The notes beneath the pieces were generated by a model. That model was not told the origin of the DNA. It searched no databases and saw only the letters and a program-made list of their open reading frames with translations. 64,000 nt of DNA from Paraburkholderia phytofirmans PsJN (GTDB taxonomy: Bacteria; Pseudomonadota; Gammaproteobacteria; Burkholderiales; Burkholderiaceae): assembly GCF_000020125.1 (NCBI RefSeq), contig NC_010681.1, forward strand, positions 2,232,001-2,296,000, in the 5' to 3' direction. Below, piece after piece: positions 50,274 through 58,623 of this stretch (the stretch's first letter is position 1; every line of letters starts with the position of its first letter). Position numbers and translations under genes: made by a program.

Positions 50274-51788
50274 ATGAAACCACAGTTAATTCCACGGATA
50301 GCCGGCTCGCGAATCGCGAAGACCGGCGTGACGGTGATCTTCGCGGCCGTTTTGTCCGCCTGCGCGAATTACGCCGGTATCTCGAGCGACAAGCAGATGG
50401 CGCAGCCGCAGACCTACGCGACTCAACAAAGCATTCCGCAGGACAACGGTCACTGGCCGGCCGCCGATTGGGCGGACCAGTTCGGCGACGCGCAACTGAA
50501 GGCCTTGCTCGCTGAAGCGTTGAAGGGCAACCCGTCGGTCGAACAGGCTCGCGCTCGCGTCGCCGCGGCCGCCGCGTACAGCGACACGGCGAAGGCGAGC
50601 ACCCTGCCGAAAGTCGGCGCGGACTATTCGTTGACGCGCCAGCAGTATTCGGGCACGGCGCTCGTGCCGCCGCCGTACGGCGGTTCGTGGCAAACGGAGA
50701 ACAAGGGCTTGCTGTCCGCGTCATACGACCTCGATCTGTGGGGCAAGAATCGTGAAGCGCTGAAAGCCTCGCTGTCGCAGTTGCAGGCGACCCAGGCGGA
50801 CGAGGAAGTCGTCAAACTGTCCCTCACGTCGGCCACGGCCCGCGACTACAACCAGCTTGCACGGCTCTATACGCTGCGTGACATCGCGCAGGAAGAAATC
50901 ACGCAGCGCGAACAGATCGACCGCATTACAGCCGGGCGCATTGCAACGGGCCTCGACACGCAAGTGGAACGCAAGACCGCGCAGGCGAACCTCGCCACCA
51001 GCCGCGCGACGCTGGCTGCGATCGACGGCAGCATCGTCACGACGCGTTATCAGTTGGCCGCTTTGCTCGGCGCCGGACCGGATCGCGGTCTCGCCATCGC
51101 GCGCCCGACACTCGGCGTGGGCGACGAAGTGCGCCTGCCCGACAACCTGCCGGCCGATCTCGTGAGCCGCCGCCCGGACCTGGTCGCGGCGAAATGGCGC
51201 GTCGATGCACTCACGCACGACGTCAAGGAAGCCAAGGCCGAGTTCTATCCTGACATCAACCTGAGCGCCGCGATCGGTCTCGACGCGTTCGGTTTCGGCC
51301 GTTTTCTGACGGCGGCGAGCCGCACGGCGTCGGTCGGCCCGGCGATTCATTTGCCGATTTTCGATGGTGGTCAATTGCGCGCGCAATTGAAAGGGCGTTA
51401 CGCCGATTTCGACTACGCGGTCGCCACATATAACCAGACGCTGGTCACCGCCTTGTCCGAAGTCGCGACGCAACTCGCGCAAATCCGTTCGACGGACGAG
51501 CAGCTGGCCGACGCGCAAGCCGCTCAGGAAGCCGCCCGCGGCGCCGATCAGTTGGCGCTCGTGCAATACAAGGCCGGCCTCACGAATCAGCTGACGGTGC
51601 TGAACGCCGACACCACGGCGCTCGCCGCCGACCAGCAGGTCGCGAATCTGAAGATGAACCGGCGCGATCAGCAGATCGCGCTGGCCGCAGCGCTCGGCGG
51701 CGGTTATGTCGATAGCGCCGCCTCCGTCGCCAGCAGCGGCGCCGCTGTTCCAGCCGCTTCCGCCCATCCCGTCGCCGCCGCGCGTTAA
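50274..51788 (+). CDS. Outer membrane efflux lipoprotein (NodT/OprM family)
   Basis: A 504-residue TolC-like outer membrane factor. The leader ends in the lipobox LSAC (near residue 27), followed by ANYAG. Two repeated outer-membrane-efflux domains are visible (e.g. PSVEQARARVAAAAA and the second copy RRPDLVAAKWRVDALTHDVKEAKAEFYPDINL). It forms the exit duct of the tripartite pump with the HlyD-type and MFS proteins encoded downstream. An operator reaches to within two bases of the ATG and no Shine-Dalgarno sequence is visible, so the message may be nearly leaderless. Confidence 0.92.
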   Translation: MKPQLIPRIAGSRIAKTGVTVIFAAVLSACANYAGISSDKQMAQPQTYATQQSIPQDNGHWPAADWADQFGDAQLKALLAEALKGNPSVEQARARVAAAAAYSDTAKASTLPKVGADYSLTRQQYSGTALVPPPYGGSWQTENKGLLSASYDLDLWGKNREALKASLSQLQATQADEEVVKLSLTSATARDYNQLARLYTLRDIAQEEITQREQIDRITAGRIATGLDTQVERKTAQANLATSRATLAAIDGSIVTTRYQLAALLGAGPDRGLAIARPTLGVGDEVRLPDNLPADLVSRRPDLVAAKWRVDALTHDVKEAKAEFYPDINLSAAIGLDAFGFGRFLTAASRTASVGPAIHLPIFDGGQLRAQLKGRYADFDYAVATYNQTLVTALSEVATQLAQIRSTDEQLADAQAAQEAARGADQLALVQYKAGLTNQLTVLNADTTALAADQQVANLKMNRRDQQIALAAALGGGYVDSAASVASSGAAVPAASAHPVAAAR

Positions 51789-51830
51789 AGCGCCATCGCG
51801 ACACTTTCCCAATCTGTCAGGACCCACATC

Positions 51831-53072
51831 ATGAGCGACACGATCAAAACCAGCCGCACGGCGGCGGAAGCGGACCAACCCCTGCAAGCACAGGCTCCCA
51901 CGAAGCGCAAACTGCTGCTTTCCCTGCTCGCCGCCACCGTCGTGCTGGCCGGCGCGGGCTACGGCGCGTACTACTACACGAGCGGCCGCTACTACCAGTC
52001 CACCGACGACGCCTACGTGAGCGGCAACCTCGTGCAACTGACGCCGCAAGTGAGCGGCACGGTGGTCGCGGTCAACGCCGACGACACGCAGATCGTCAAG
52101 CAGGGCGCGCCGGTCGTCACCCTGGATAACGCCGACGCGAAGGTCGCGCTGTCGAACGCGGAAGCAACGCTTGGCCAGACCGTGCGCCAGGTGAGCGGTC
52201 TCTACGTGAACAACGATTTCTACGCGGCGACCGTCGCGCAACGTCAGTCGGATCTGGCTCGCGCCAACGACGATCTGAAGCGCCGTCAGGCAGTGGCCGA
52301 AACGGGCGCTGTGTCCGGCGAAGACATCGCCCATGCCCGCGACGCCGTCAGCTCCGCGCAGGCCGCGCTCGACGCCGCGCGTCAGCAAGCCGAGGCCAAC
52401 CATGCGCTGACCGACCGCACGTCGATCGAACAGCACCCGAACGTGCAGGCCGCGGCCTCGAAAGTGCGCGACGCCTACCTGAGCTACGCGCGCAACACGT
52501 TGCCTGCGCCCGTGACCGGCTACGTCGCGCGCCGTTCGGTGCAGGTCGGCCAGCGCGTCGCGCCGGGCACCCCGTTGATGGCGATCGTGCCGCTCGACGG
52601 CGTGTGGGTCGACGCGAACTTCAAGGAAGGCCAACTGCGGCACATGCGCATCGGGCAACCCGTCACGCTCACCGCGGACGTGTACGGTTCCAGCGTCAAG
52701 TATCACGGCCGGCTCGAAGGCTTTTCGGCGGGCACGGGCGCGGCCTTCGCCTCACTGCCTGCGCAGAACGCCACCGGCAACTGGATCAAGGTCGTGCAGC
52801 GTCTGCCTGCGCGAATCCTGCTCGATCAGAATGAATTGAACGCGCACCCGCTGCGCATTGGCCTGTCGATGGACGTGGAAGTGGACACGCACGAGGAAAC
52901 GGGCCCGCAACTCGGTGCGGCGATCAACACCTCGTATCACACCGACGTATTCGCGCAGTACGGCGACGAAGCCGACGCGGAGATCGCCCGGATCATCGAG
53001 CAGAACATGCCGGCGAAGCACGAGCTGGCCGCGAGCCCCACGCAGAAAAGCACTGCACGCAAGGCCGGTTGA
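51831..53072 (+). CDS. emrA: HlyD/EmrA-type membrane fusion protein
   Basis: A 413-residue periplasmic adaptor with one N-terminal membrane anchor (KLLLSLLAATVVLAGAGYGAYYY). It has the biotinyl-lipoyl half-motifs STDDAYVSGNLVQLTPQVSGTVVAV, a long alpha-hairpin and the closing beta-barrel (YLSYARNTLPAPVTGYVARRSVQVGQRV). It starts 42 bases after the outer membrane factor gene, with the usual order for EmrAB-TolC pumps. The symbol is used by role, not by proven orthology. Confidence 0.9.
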   Translation: MSDTIKTSRTAAEADQPLQAQAPTKRKLLLSLLAATVVLAGAGYGAYYYTSGRYYQSTDDAYVSGNLVQLTPQVSGTVVAVNADDTQIVKQGAPVVTLDNADAKVALSNAEATLGQTVRQVSGLYVNNDFYAATVAQRQSDLARANDDLKRRQAVAETGAVSGEDIAHARDAVSSAQAALDAARQQAEANHALTDRTSIEQHPNVQAAASKVRDAYLSYARNTLPAPVTGYVARRSVQVGQRVAPGTPLMAIVPLDGVWVDANFKEGQLRHMRIGQPVTLTADVYGSSVKYHGRLEGFSAGTGAAFASLPAQNATGNWIKVVQRLPARILLDQNELNAHPLRIGLSMDVEVDTHEETGPQLGAAINTSYHTDVFAQYGDEADAEIARIIEQNMPAKHELAASPTQKSTARKAG

Positions 53073-53110
53073 ATCCACGACCACCGAGCGCTTTTTTTTC
53101 GCGCATTTAA

Positions 53111-53122
53111 CTGATAAGTCAG
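53111..53122. promoter_or_regulatory. MarR-type operator upstream of the MFS efflux gene
   Basis: CTGA-TAAG-TCAG with flanking AT, a less perfect copy of the ATCTGAC/GTCAGAT repeat, 33 bases before the MFS start. It may allow a second, separately regulated promoter inside the operon. Confidence 0.5.
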
Positions 53123-53154
53123 ATAGTTTTTTGCCTTCCTCGACAGGTGATGAA

Positions 53155-54717
53155 ATGAATGGATCGACGCAGCCCGCCACGCTGCCGCCGCTGACCGGCG
53201 GCAAGCTGGTGCTGGCGACGCTTGCCGTGGCGCTCGCCACGTTTATGAACGTGCTGGACTCATCGATCGCGAACGTGGCGATTCCGACGATCGCCGGCAA
53301 TCTCGGCGTCTCGGTGGACGAGGGCACGTGGGTGATCACGCTGTTCGCCGCCGCCAACGCCATCGCGATTCCGTTGACCGGCTGGCTCGTGCAGCGCGTC
53401 GGGCAGATCAAGCTGTTTGTCTGGGCGATTCTGTTGTTCGTGCTCTCGTCGTGGCTGTGCGGGATCGCGCCGACTCTGCCGGTACTGCTCGCCGCGCGGA
53501 TTCTGCAGGGCGCGGTGGCGGGTCCGTTGATCCCGCTCTCGCAAGCCATTCTGCTCGGCTCGTATCCGAAGGAGAAATCCGCGACCGCGCTCGCCTTGTG
53601 GGCGATGACCGCAACGGTCGGCCCGATTGCCGGCCCGGCGCTCGGCGGCTGGATTACCGACAGCTACTCGTGGTCATGGATCTTCTACATCAACATTCCG
53701 GTCGGACTCTTCGCAGCCGGCGTGACGTGGGCGATCTACCGCACCCGCGAAACCCCGACGAAGCGCTTGCCGATCGACAAGGTGGGTCTGCTCTCGCTGA
53801 TCGCATGGGTCGGCTCGTTGCAGATCATGCTCGACAAAGGCAAGGATCTCGACTGGTTCAACTCGCCGGTGATCATCGCCCTGACTGTGTTCGCGGCGAT
53901 CAGCTTCGCGTTCTTCGTGATCTGGGAGTTGACGGAAAAGAATCCGATCGTCGATTTACGCCTGTTCGGCAAACGCAATTTTCTCGGCGGCACGATCGCG
54001 ATTTCGGTGGCGTACGCGGTGTTTTTCTCTAACCTGGTGCTGTTACCGCAATGGATGCAGGAGTATCTGAACTACCGTTCCGTCGATGCGGGTCTGGCCA
54101 CCGCGCCGCTTGGCATCTTCGCCGTCATTCTCGCGCCGGTCATGGCCAAGATCATGCCGAAGTCCGATGCACGGGTGCTGGCGACGCTGGCTTTTGTCGG
54201 TTTCGCCGGCGTGTTCTTCATGCGCTCGAACTACACCACCGGAGTGGACACGTGGACGCTGGTTTTGCCGACGCTGTTGCAAGGCATCCCGACAGCGCTC
54301 TTCTTCGTGCCGCTGACCGCGATCATTCTGTCCGGCCTCACGCCCGACCGGATTCCGGCGGCGGCGGGGCTGTCGAACTTCGCGCGGGTGTTCGCCGGCG
54401 CGGTGGGCACGTCGCTGGCCTCGACGGGATGGAACGACCGGACGATCCTGCATCATTCGCAACTGGCCGAGCAGACGAGCGTGAACAATCCGACTTACAC
54501 GGCCGCGCTGGATGCGCTGCAAAGTACTTTGGGCGGCAGTCACGCTCAGGCGATGGCGTTCTTCGAGCGCTCGATGACTACCCAGGCGGCCATGCTCGGA
54601 CTGAACGATATCTTCTGGCTGTCGGCGGTGATCTTCGTCTTGATCATCCCGCTGATCTGGGTGACTAAACCGGACCGCTCCAGTTCGGCCGCGGCGGCGG
54701 GAGCGGGTGGTCATTGA
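53155..54717 (+). CDS. emrB: DHA2-family MFS multidrug exporter (EmrB type)
   Basis: A 520-residue exporter with 14 predicted membrane segments. The N-terminal LATLAVALATFMNVLDSSIANVAIPTIAG is the DHA2 TM1 motif, GWLVQRVGQIKLFVW the loop 2-3 motif, and ARILQGAVAGPLIPLSQA and WAMTATVGPIAGPALGGWI are motif C, the antiporter signature. It completes the tripartite drug/phenolic efflux pump. It has its own ribosome site and an operator copy upstream. The Ala/Gly-rich tail ends in AGAGGH. Confidence 0.92.
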   Translation: MNGSTQPATLPPLTGGKLVLATLAVALATFMNVLDSSIANVAIPTIAGNLGVSVDEGTWVITLFAAANAIAIPLTGWLVQRVGQIKLFVWAILLFVLSSWLCGIAPTLPVLLAARILQGAVAGPLIPLSQAILLGSYPKEKSATALALWAMTATVGPIAGPALGGWITDSYSWSWIFYINIPVGLFAAGVTWAIYRTRETPTKRLPIDKVGLLSLIAWVGSLQIMLDKGKDLDWFNSPVIIALTVFAAISFAFFVIWELTEKNPIVDLRLFGKRNFLGGTIAISVAYAVFFSNLVLLPQWMQEYLNYRSVDAGLATAPLGIFAVILAPVMAKIMPKSDARVLATLAFVGFAGVFFMRSNYTTGVDTWTLVLPTLLQGIPTALFFVPLTAIILSGLTPDRIPAAAGLSNFARVFAGAVGTSLASTGWNDRTILHHSQLAEQTSVNNPTYTAALDALQSTLGGSHAQAMAFFERSMTTQAAMLGLNDIFWLSAVIFVLIIPLIWVTKPDRSSSAAAAGAGGH

Positions 54718-55091
54718 GGGCGGCCATTCAGGGCGGTACAGGCGGCGAGCGGCATGGTTACCCGTATTTACTATTGCCTGTTCGCCGCCTACGATAGATT
54801 CAGATTTCCGGCAAAAAAAACGCGTGAGCGTCATGGCTGAAATCCGATAGGCGGCTTATAGACCAACTTACAAACTAACTTATAAACCGGCTTGCAACGG
54901 GTTCAAGTCGAACCGATGCAAGCTTTCCGACAGGCATCGTCGATACATGAGCGAACTGGCTCGTCGCGGTGACCCGAGCGGAAGATCCGAGCGTAGCGCG
55001 CAACAGCGGTTGCCATAAAAATACCGCGCGGTTCGAGGTCTTCCGTTGTTCCTGTGCGTCTTACGGCACTAACGTCTTGCGGGAGAGCGCC
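54718..55091. other. Intergenic stretch with one hairpin
   Basis: No convincing gene. It contains an AT-rich imperfect repeat (AACTTACAAACT/AACTTATAAACC near 54865-54890) and a two-part hairpin at 54891-54922 (CTTGCA/TGCAAG with inner GGTTC/GAACC), which is followed by only a short CTTT. An open frame on the minus strand here looks non-coding. The hairpin may close the efflux operon transcript. Confidence 0.4.
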
Positions 55092-55283
55092 ATGATTCGC
55101 GCCGAACGTCGGATCGTATTCGCGGCCATTGCAGTGTTTGTCGCGCTGGGTGGCATGGCGACGGTCATTCACGGTGTGCTGTTCGACATTCGCAATGCCA
55201 TGTTGTATGGCGGCATCTCACTGGTGCTCGGCGTCGCGGTGCTGGCGCTGATGCTGACGCCGCGACCGACGGATAGCTCCTGA
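55092..55283 (+). CDS. Small two-helix membrane protein
   Basis: A 63-residue protein with two hydrophobic segments (IVFAAIAVFVALGGMATVI and AMLYGGISLVLGVAVLALML), a short polar loop and a Pro/Asp tail. The start is well placed: ATG after GGGAGAGCGCC. I do not recognise a family. It stands alone, followed by the bidirectional terminator at 55332-55364. Small inner membrane protein of unknown role. Confidence 0.6.
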   Translation: MIRAERRIVFAAIAVFVALGGMATVIHGVLFDIRNAMLYGGISLVLGVAVLALMLTPRPTDSS

Positions 55284-55326
55284 AATCAGACTCGTAATCG
55301 CAAACTGAAATATTGCCGAGCCGACA

Positions 55327-55364
55327 AAAACGGCGCGCCACCGGGTTTCCGGTTGGCGCGCCTT
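55327..55364. terminator. Bidirectional intrinsic terminator
   Basis: GGCGCGCC and GGCGCGCC (self-complementary arms) with inner CCGG/CCGG around GTTT. On the minus strand it is followed by TTTTT (after the HD-domain gene) and on the plus strand by TTT (after the small membrane protein gene), so it serves both convergent units. Confidence 0.75.
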
Positions 55365-55414
55365 TGAGCTTTGCATCGGCCGGCCCGTAACGCGCCGGCC
55401 GTTTGCGCGGATCG

Positions 55415-56110
55415 TTATTCCGCCGCGGCTCCGTGATTGCATCCCGCGTGATGGACGTGACCCGCCTCGCTGTCATCCCATGCCGAACCGAGAATGATCT
55501 TGCAGAAGTTCAGCCGCTTGTAGCTGGGATCTTTCATCTCCAGCACATCGGCTTTGACATTGCCGAACGTGGTTTCGGGCTTGCTGATCGTGCCTTGCGC
55601 GAACGCGTCGATGATCAGGTTCTTGAAGTCCTGCTCGCGCGGATGCGCGGCCACCACGCTGACCCGCTGCGCGTCGTCGAACTCGTGATACCGCATGCCG
55701 AGCACGTCCATCTCGACGCCCGCGGTCACCAGCGAAACCACCGGCTTCAGATGCTCCGGAACACCCGGCGTGGTGTGAAGCGCGATCGACAACCAGACCT
55801 GTTCGATGTCGTACTCGTTGACGTCATGGCTCTTGAGAAAATCGCGCGCGGCATTGGCGCCGTCGACTTCGAAGCGATCGGTCTTGCTGGCGTACCCAGG
55901 CGTAAGGCCCATGTCATGAAACATCGCGCCGATATACAGCAGCTCGGGGTCGTACGCGAGGTTGCGGCGCGCACCGGTCAGCGCACCCCACAGGAACACG
56001 CGGCGCGAGTGGTTAAACAGCAGATCGTTCTCGGTGTCGCGGACCAGATCGGTTGCGGCTCTTGCGAGACGGCTGTCTGGAATGTGGATGCCGGCTATGG
56101 TCGTACTCAT
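55415..56110 (-). CDS. HD-domain phosphohydrolase-like protein (cyanamide hydratase type)
   Basis: A 231-residue all-helical protein. The metal-binding residues are visible as FNHSRRVFLWGAL (first His), YIGAMFHDMGLT (His-Asp pair), ALHTTPG (His) and a later Asp, the pattern of HD proteins related to fungal cyanamide hydratase. Such proteins may hydrolyse phosphate esters or hydrate nitriles, and the bacterial role is mostly unknown. The C-terminal HVHHAGCNHG is His-rich and could bind metal. The ATG at 56110 follows AGGAGAAATTCG. Confidence 0.85.
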   Translation of the reverse strand: MSTTIAGIHIPDSRLARAATDLVRDTENDLLFNHSRRVFLWGALTGARRNLAYDPELLYIGAMFHDMGLTPGYASKTDRFEVDGANAARDFLKSHDVNEYDIEQVWLSIALHTTPGVPEHLKPVVSLVTAGVEMDVLGMRYHEFDDAQRVSVVAAHPREQDFKNLIIDAFAQGTISKPETTFGNVKADVLEMKDPSYKRLNFCKIILGSAWDDSEAGHVHHAGCNHGAAAE

Positions 56111-56533
56111 CGAATTTCTCCTGGACAAAGATAGTGCCTCGTGAGGCGATGGACTTCGTGTCGTTCGGGCAATGTCCATGCAGCGGTGTCGATCGGTTCG
56201 CTGTGAGCACTGTCCGGGGATGTCCAAGTATCCGTCGGAGTCGTATCGGGATGAGTGGTAATCGACCGGCAAAGCGTGCCAGTGATACGCCGTTTTCTGC
56301 CATCCGCGCGCGTGGTTCGTAGCGGACGGCAATTCGCGGCGCGCCTCGTGCGCAGCCGCCGCTTATTTCGCGGCCGGTGCCGGCTTGCTGACGATCGGCG
56401 AGGCCGTTATCGAAGCCGGGTTCGATAAGTCGATGCACGCCGACGCGCGCGGGTCCGAACGTTGCTGCATCCAGGCAAGCCGCCGCGTGCTTTTAGCGCC
56501 CCGCGTATGTCCATTCCCGCTTTGGAGATTGTC
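56111..56533. other. Intergenic stretch between divergent HD and SDR genes
   Basis: This stretch of 423 bases has no gene I can support. Short open frames on the minus strand (for example ending at 56363) lack a ribosome site or family resemblance. I see no convincing palindrome. It should contain promoters for both flanking genes. Confidence 0.4.
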
Positions 56534-57400
56534 ATGACCGACACGCAACGTCCCACGCCACCTTTTCAGAACCAGCAGCAGGACCAGACACCCGGGCAAA
56601 CCGCGCCCATGAAACCGCAACCGGATCACGGCGAGAAGTCGTATAAGGGCTCTGGACGTCTCGCCGGCAAGGCCGCCATCATTACCGGCGGCGATAGCGG
56701 AATTGGCCGCGCGGTCGCGATTGCATTCGCACGCGAGGGCGCCGACGTGCTGATTTCCTACCTCAACGAAGACGACGATGCGCGCGAAACCGCGCGCTGG
56801 GTCGAGGACGCCGGCCGCAAGGCGTTACTGCTGCGAGGCGACATCACGAACCCGGCGCATTGCAAGGAGATCGTCGAGCGGGCGTTCGAGGCGTTCGGCC
56901 GGCTCGACGTGCTGGTCAACAATGCGGCCTATCAGATGAGCTATCCGTCGCTCGAAGACATCAGCGACGAAGAGTGGGACAAGACCTTCGATACCAACAT
57001 CGGTGCGATGTTCAGGATCACGCGGGCGGCGGTGAAGTATATGAAACCGGGTGCGTCGATCGTGAATACGTCGTCGATCAATGCGGATCATCCCAATCCG
57101 GGCTTGATCGCCTACGCGACCACCAAAGGCGCGATTCAGAATTTCACCGGCGGCCTTGCTCAATTGCTGGCGGAGAAGGGCATACGGGCGAACTGCGTCG
57201 CGCCGGGGCCGATCTGGACACCGTTGATTCCATCGACCATGCCGCCCGAGAAAGTCGAGAAATTCGGTGAGCAGGTACCGATGAAACGCCCGGGTCAGCC
57301 CGCCGAACTGGCCGCTGCCTACGTGATGCTGGCCTCCGACGAAGCCAGCTATATCTCGGGCGCGACGATCGCGGTGACGGGCGGGGCGCCGATTATCTGA
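56534..57400 (+). CDS. Stress-type short-chain dehydrogenase/reductase
   Basis: A 288-residue SDR of the YhdG/YghA (general stress protein 39) type. A hydrophilic N-terminal extension (PPFQNQQQDQTPGQTAPMKPQPD) precedes the Rossmann fold: the glycine motif TGGDSGIG, the NNAA motif (VLVNNAAYQM), the catalytic Ser in VNTSSINAD and a YATTK Tyr-Lys pair. These proteins reduce or oxidise aldehydes and ketones and are often induced by general stress. It starts at the ATG after TGGAGATTGTC, 133 bases upstream of the oxidase operon's first visible gene region. Confidence 0.88.
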   Translation: MTDTQRPTPPFQNQQQDQTPGQTAPMKPQPDHGEKSYKGSGRLAGKAAIITGGDSGIGRAVAIAFAREGADVLISYLNEDDDARETARWVEDAGRKALLLRGDITNPAHCKEIVERAFEAFGRLDVLVNNAAYQMSYPSLEDISDEEWDKTFDTNIGAMFRITRAAVKYMKPGASIVNTSSINADHPNPGLIAYATTKGAIQNFTGGLAQLLAEKGIRANCVAPGPIWTPLIPSTMPPEKVEKFGEQVPMKRPGQPAELAAAYVMLASDEASYISGATIAVTGGAPII

Positions 57401-57550
57401 GCCGATGAGCCGATGACGCGGGTTGCGATCCGCGTCGTGTCGCTTCGCGGCGCGGCCCGAGATTTGCTACTGCGTCGTTATTCCAGCGCTGCGTTTTACG
57501 CGCGGCATGCCGATTTCAGGTCCGTCGGCGGGGGCCATCAGGAGACATGA

Positions 57551-58591
57551 ATGCGATCGACGACAGCTGTTGCCCAGCGAGCTCTTGTCGGCATTCCTTG
57601 CGTCGTTTTGACTTTGTCGGCCACGAGGGCTCAGGCGAGTCCGAGCGCGCCGCTCAACTATTTCCTTCACGCTGCGGGACCGGCCGCCGCGCCGACCATG
57701 CATTTAGGCTGGGCGATGGCGGGTGTTTCGGTCACCGTGACAGTCGTCATTGCAGGATTGCTGATTGCCGCGATCGTTCGCAAGCGTCCTTCGGCAGCGA
57801 GCGACTCGCTCGATGCCGAAGCCGGCGGCATGCGCTGGATTTACATTGGCACGGGCGTGTCGTCGGTGGCCTTGCTCGCGATGCTGGTCTATGTCCTCAT
57901 CACGCTGGAGTCGGTTGCAACGCCTGCCACGCACCCCCAGTTGAGCATCACCGTGACCGCGTACGACTGGTGGTGGAAAGTCGACTACGCCGACGATCCC
58001 AATCCGGCGCGCAACTTCAGCACCGCCAACGAGATCCACATTCCCGTTGGCGAGCCTGTGAAGATAGCGTTGAAAAGCGCGGACGTCGTGCACGCTTTCT
58101 GGGTGCCGCAACTCGCGGGCAAAACGCAAGCGATCCCCGGCCAGACCAACGAGCAATGGTTCCAGGCCGATCGGGCAGGCATCTATCGCGGGCAATGCTC
58201 ACAGTTCTGCGGCGCCCAGCATGCGCACATGGCTTTTGAAGTGGTCGCGCAGAGTCCTGCCGATTTCAACGCGTGGCGCGATGCGCAGGGACGAACGGCG
58301 GTAGCCGCAACCGACAGCAGTGTCGCCACGGGCCGCCGTCTGTTCGCCGAGCGCTGCGCCGGTTGCCACACGATTCGTGGCACGGATGCGAGCGGTCTGC
58401 AAGCGCCCGATCTCACGCATCTGAACTCGCGTCGCCTGATCGCGGCGGGTGCGCTGACCAATACCCCGGATCATTTACTCGACTGGGTTCAGCACGCCCA
58501 GTCGATCAAGCCCGAGGCGCTGATGCCGAGCATCGCGCTGAGTGCCGCCGACGCCGCCGCGCTGTCGGCCTATCTGGCCACGCTGCATTGA
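57551..58591 (+). CDS. coxB: Cytochrome c oxidase subunit II with fused cytochrome c
   Basis: A 346-residue protein with a signal peptide, two membrane helices, a CuA cupredoxin domain and a C-terminal heme c domain (CAGCH near residue 275). CuA ligands are seen in VVHAFWVP (His) and GQCSQFCGAQHAHM (two Cys, His, Met). The Glu between the two Cys in the classical CSELC motif is Gln here. Tryptophans DWWW for electron entry are present. The caa3-type fusion suggests electrons can come straight from a cytochrome bc1 complex or another donor without a free cytochrome c. The start is the ATG after CAGGAGACATGA. Confidence 0.9.
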   Translation: MRSTTAVAQRALVGIPCVVLTLSATRAQASPSAPLNYFLHAAGPAAAPTMHLGWAMAGVSVTVTVVIAGLLIAAIVRKRPSAASDSLDAEAGGMRWIYIGTGVSSVALLAMLVYVLITLESVATPATHPQLSITVTAYDWWWKVDYADDPNPARNFSTANEIHIPVGEPVKIALKSADVVHAFWVPQLAGKTQAIPGQTNEQWFQADRAGIYRGQCSQFCGAQHAHMAFEVVAQSPADFNAWRDAQGRTAVAATDSSVATGRRLFAERCAGCHTIRGTDASGLQAPDLTHLNSRRLIAAGALTNTPDHLLDWVQHAQSIKPEALMPSIALSAADAAALSAYLATLH

Positions 58592-58623
58592 AAACTTAGC
58601 CGGCAATCAGGGAGCGTCTTTCA

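Noticed and set aside
54903..55172. 89-codon minus-strand frame in the gap after the efflux operon
   Set aside because: It overlaps the well-placed start of the small membrane protein on the other strand and has no recognisable feature.
56363..56629. Minus-strand frame in the HD/SDR intergenic region
   Set aside because: It overlaps the SDR start and has no ribosome site; only a short Ser/Ala/Pro tail lies outside known genes.
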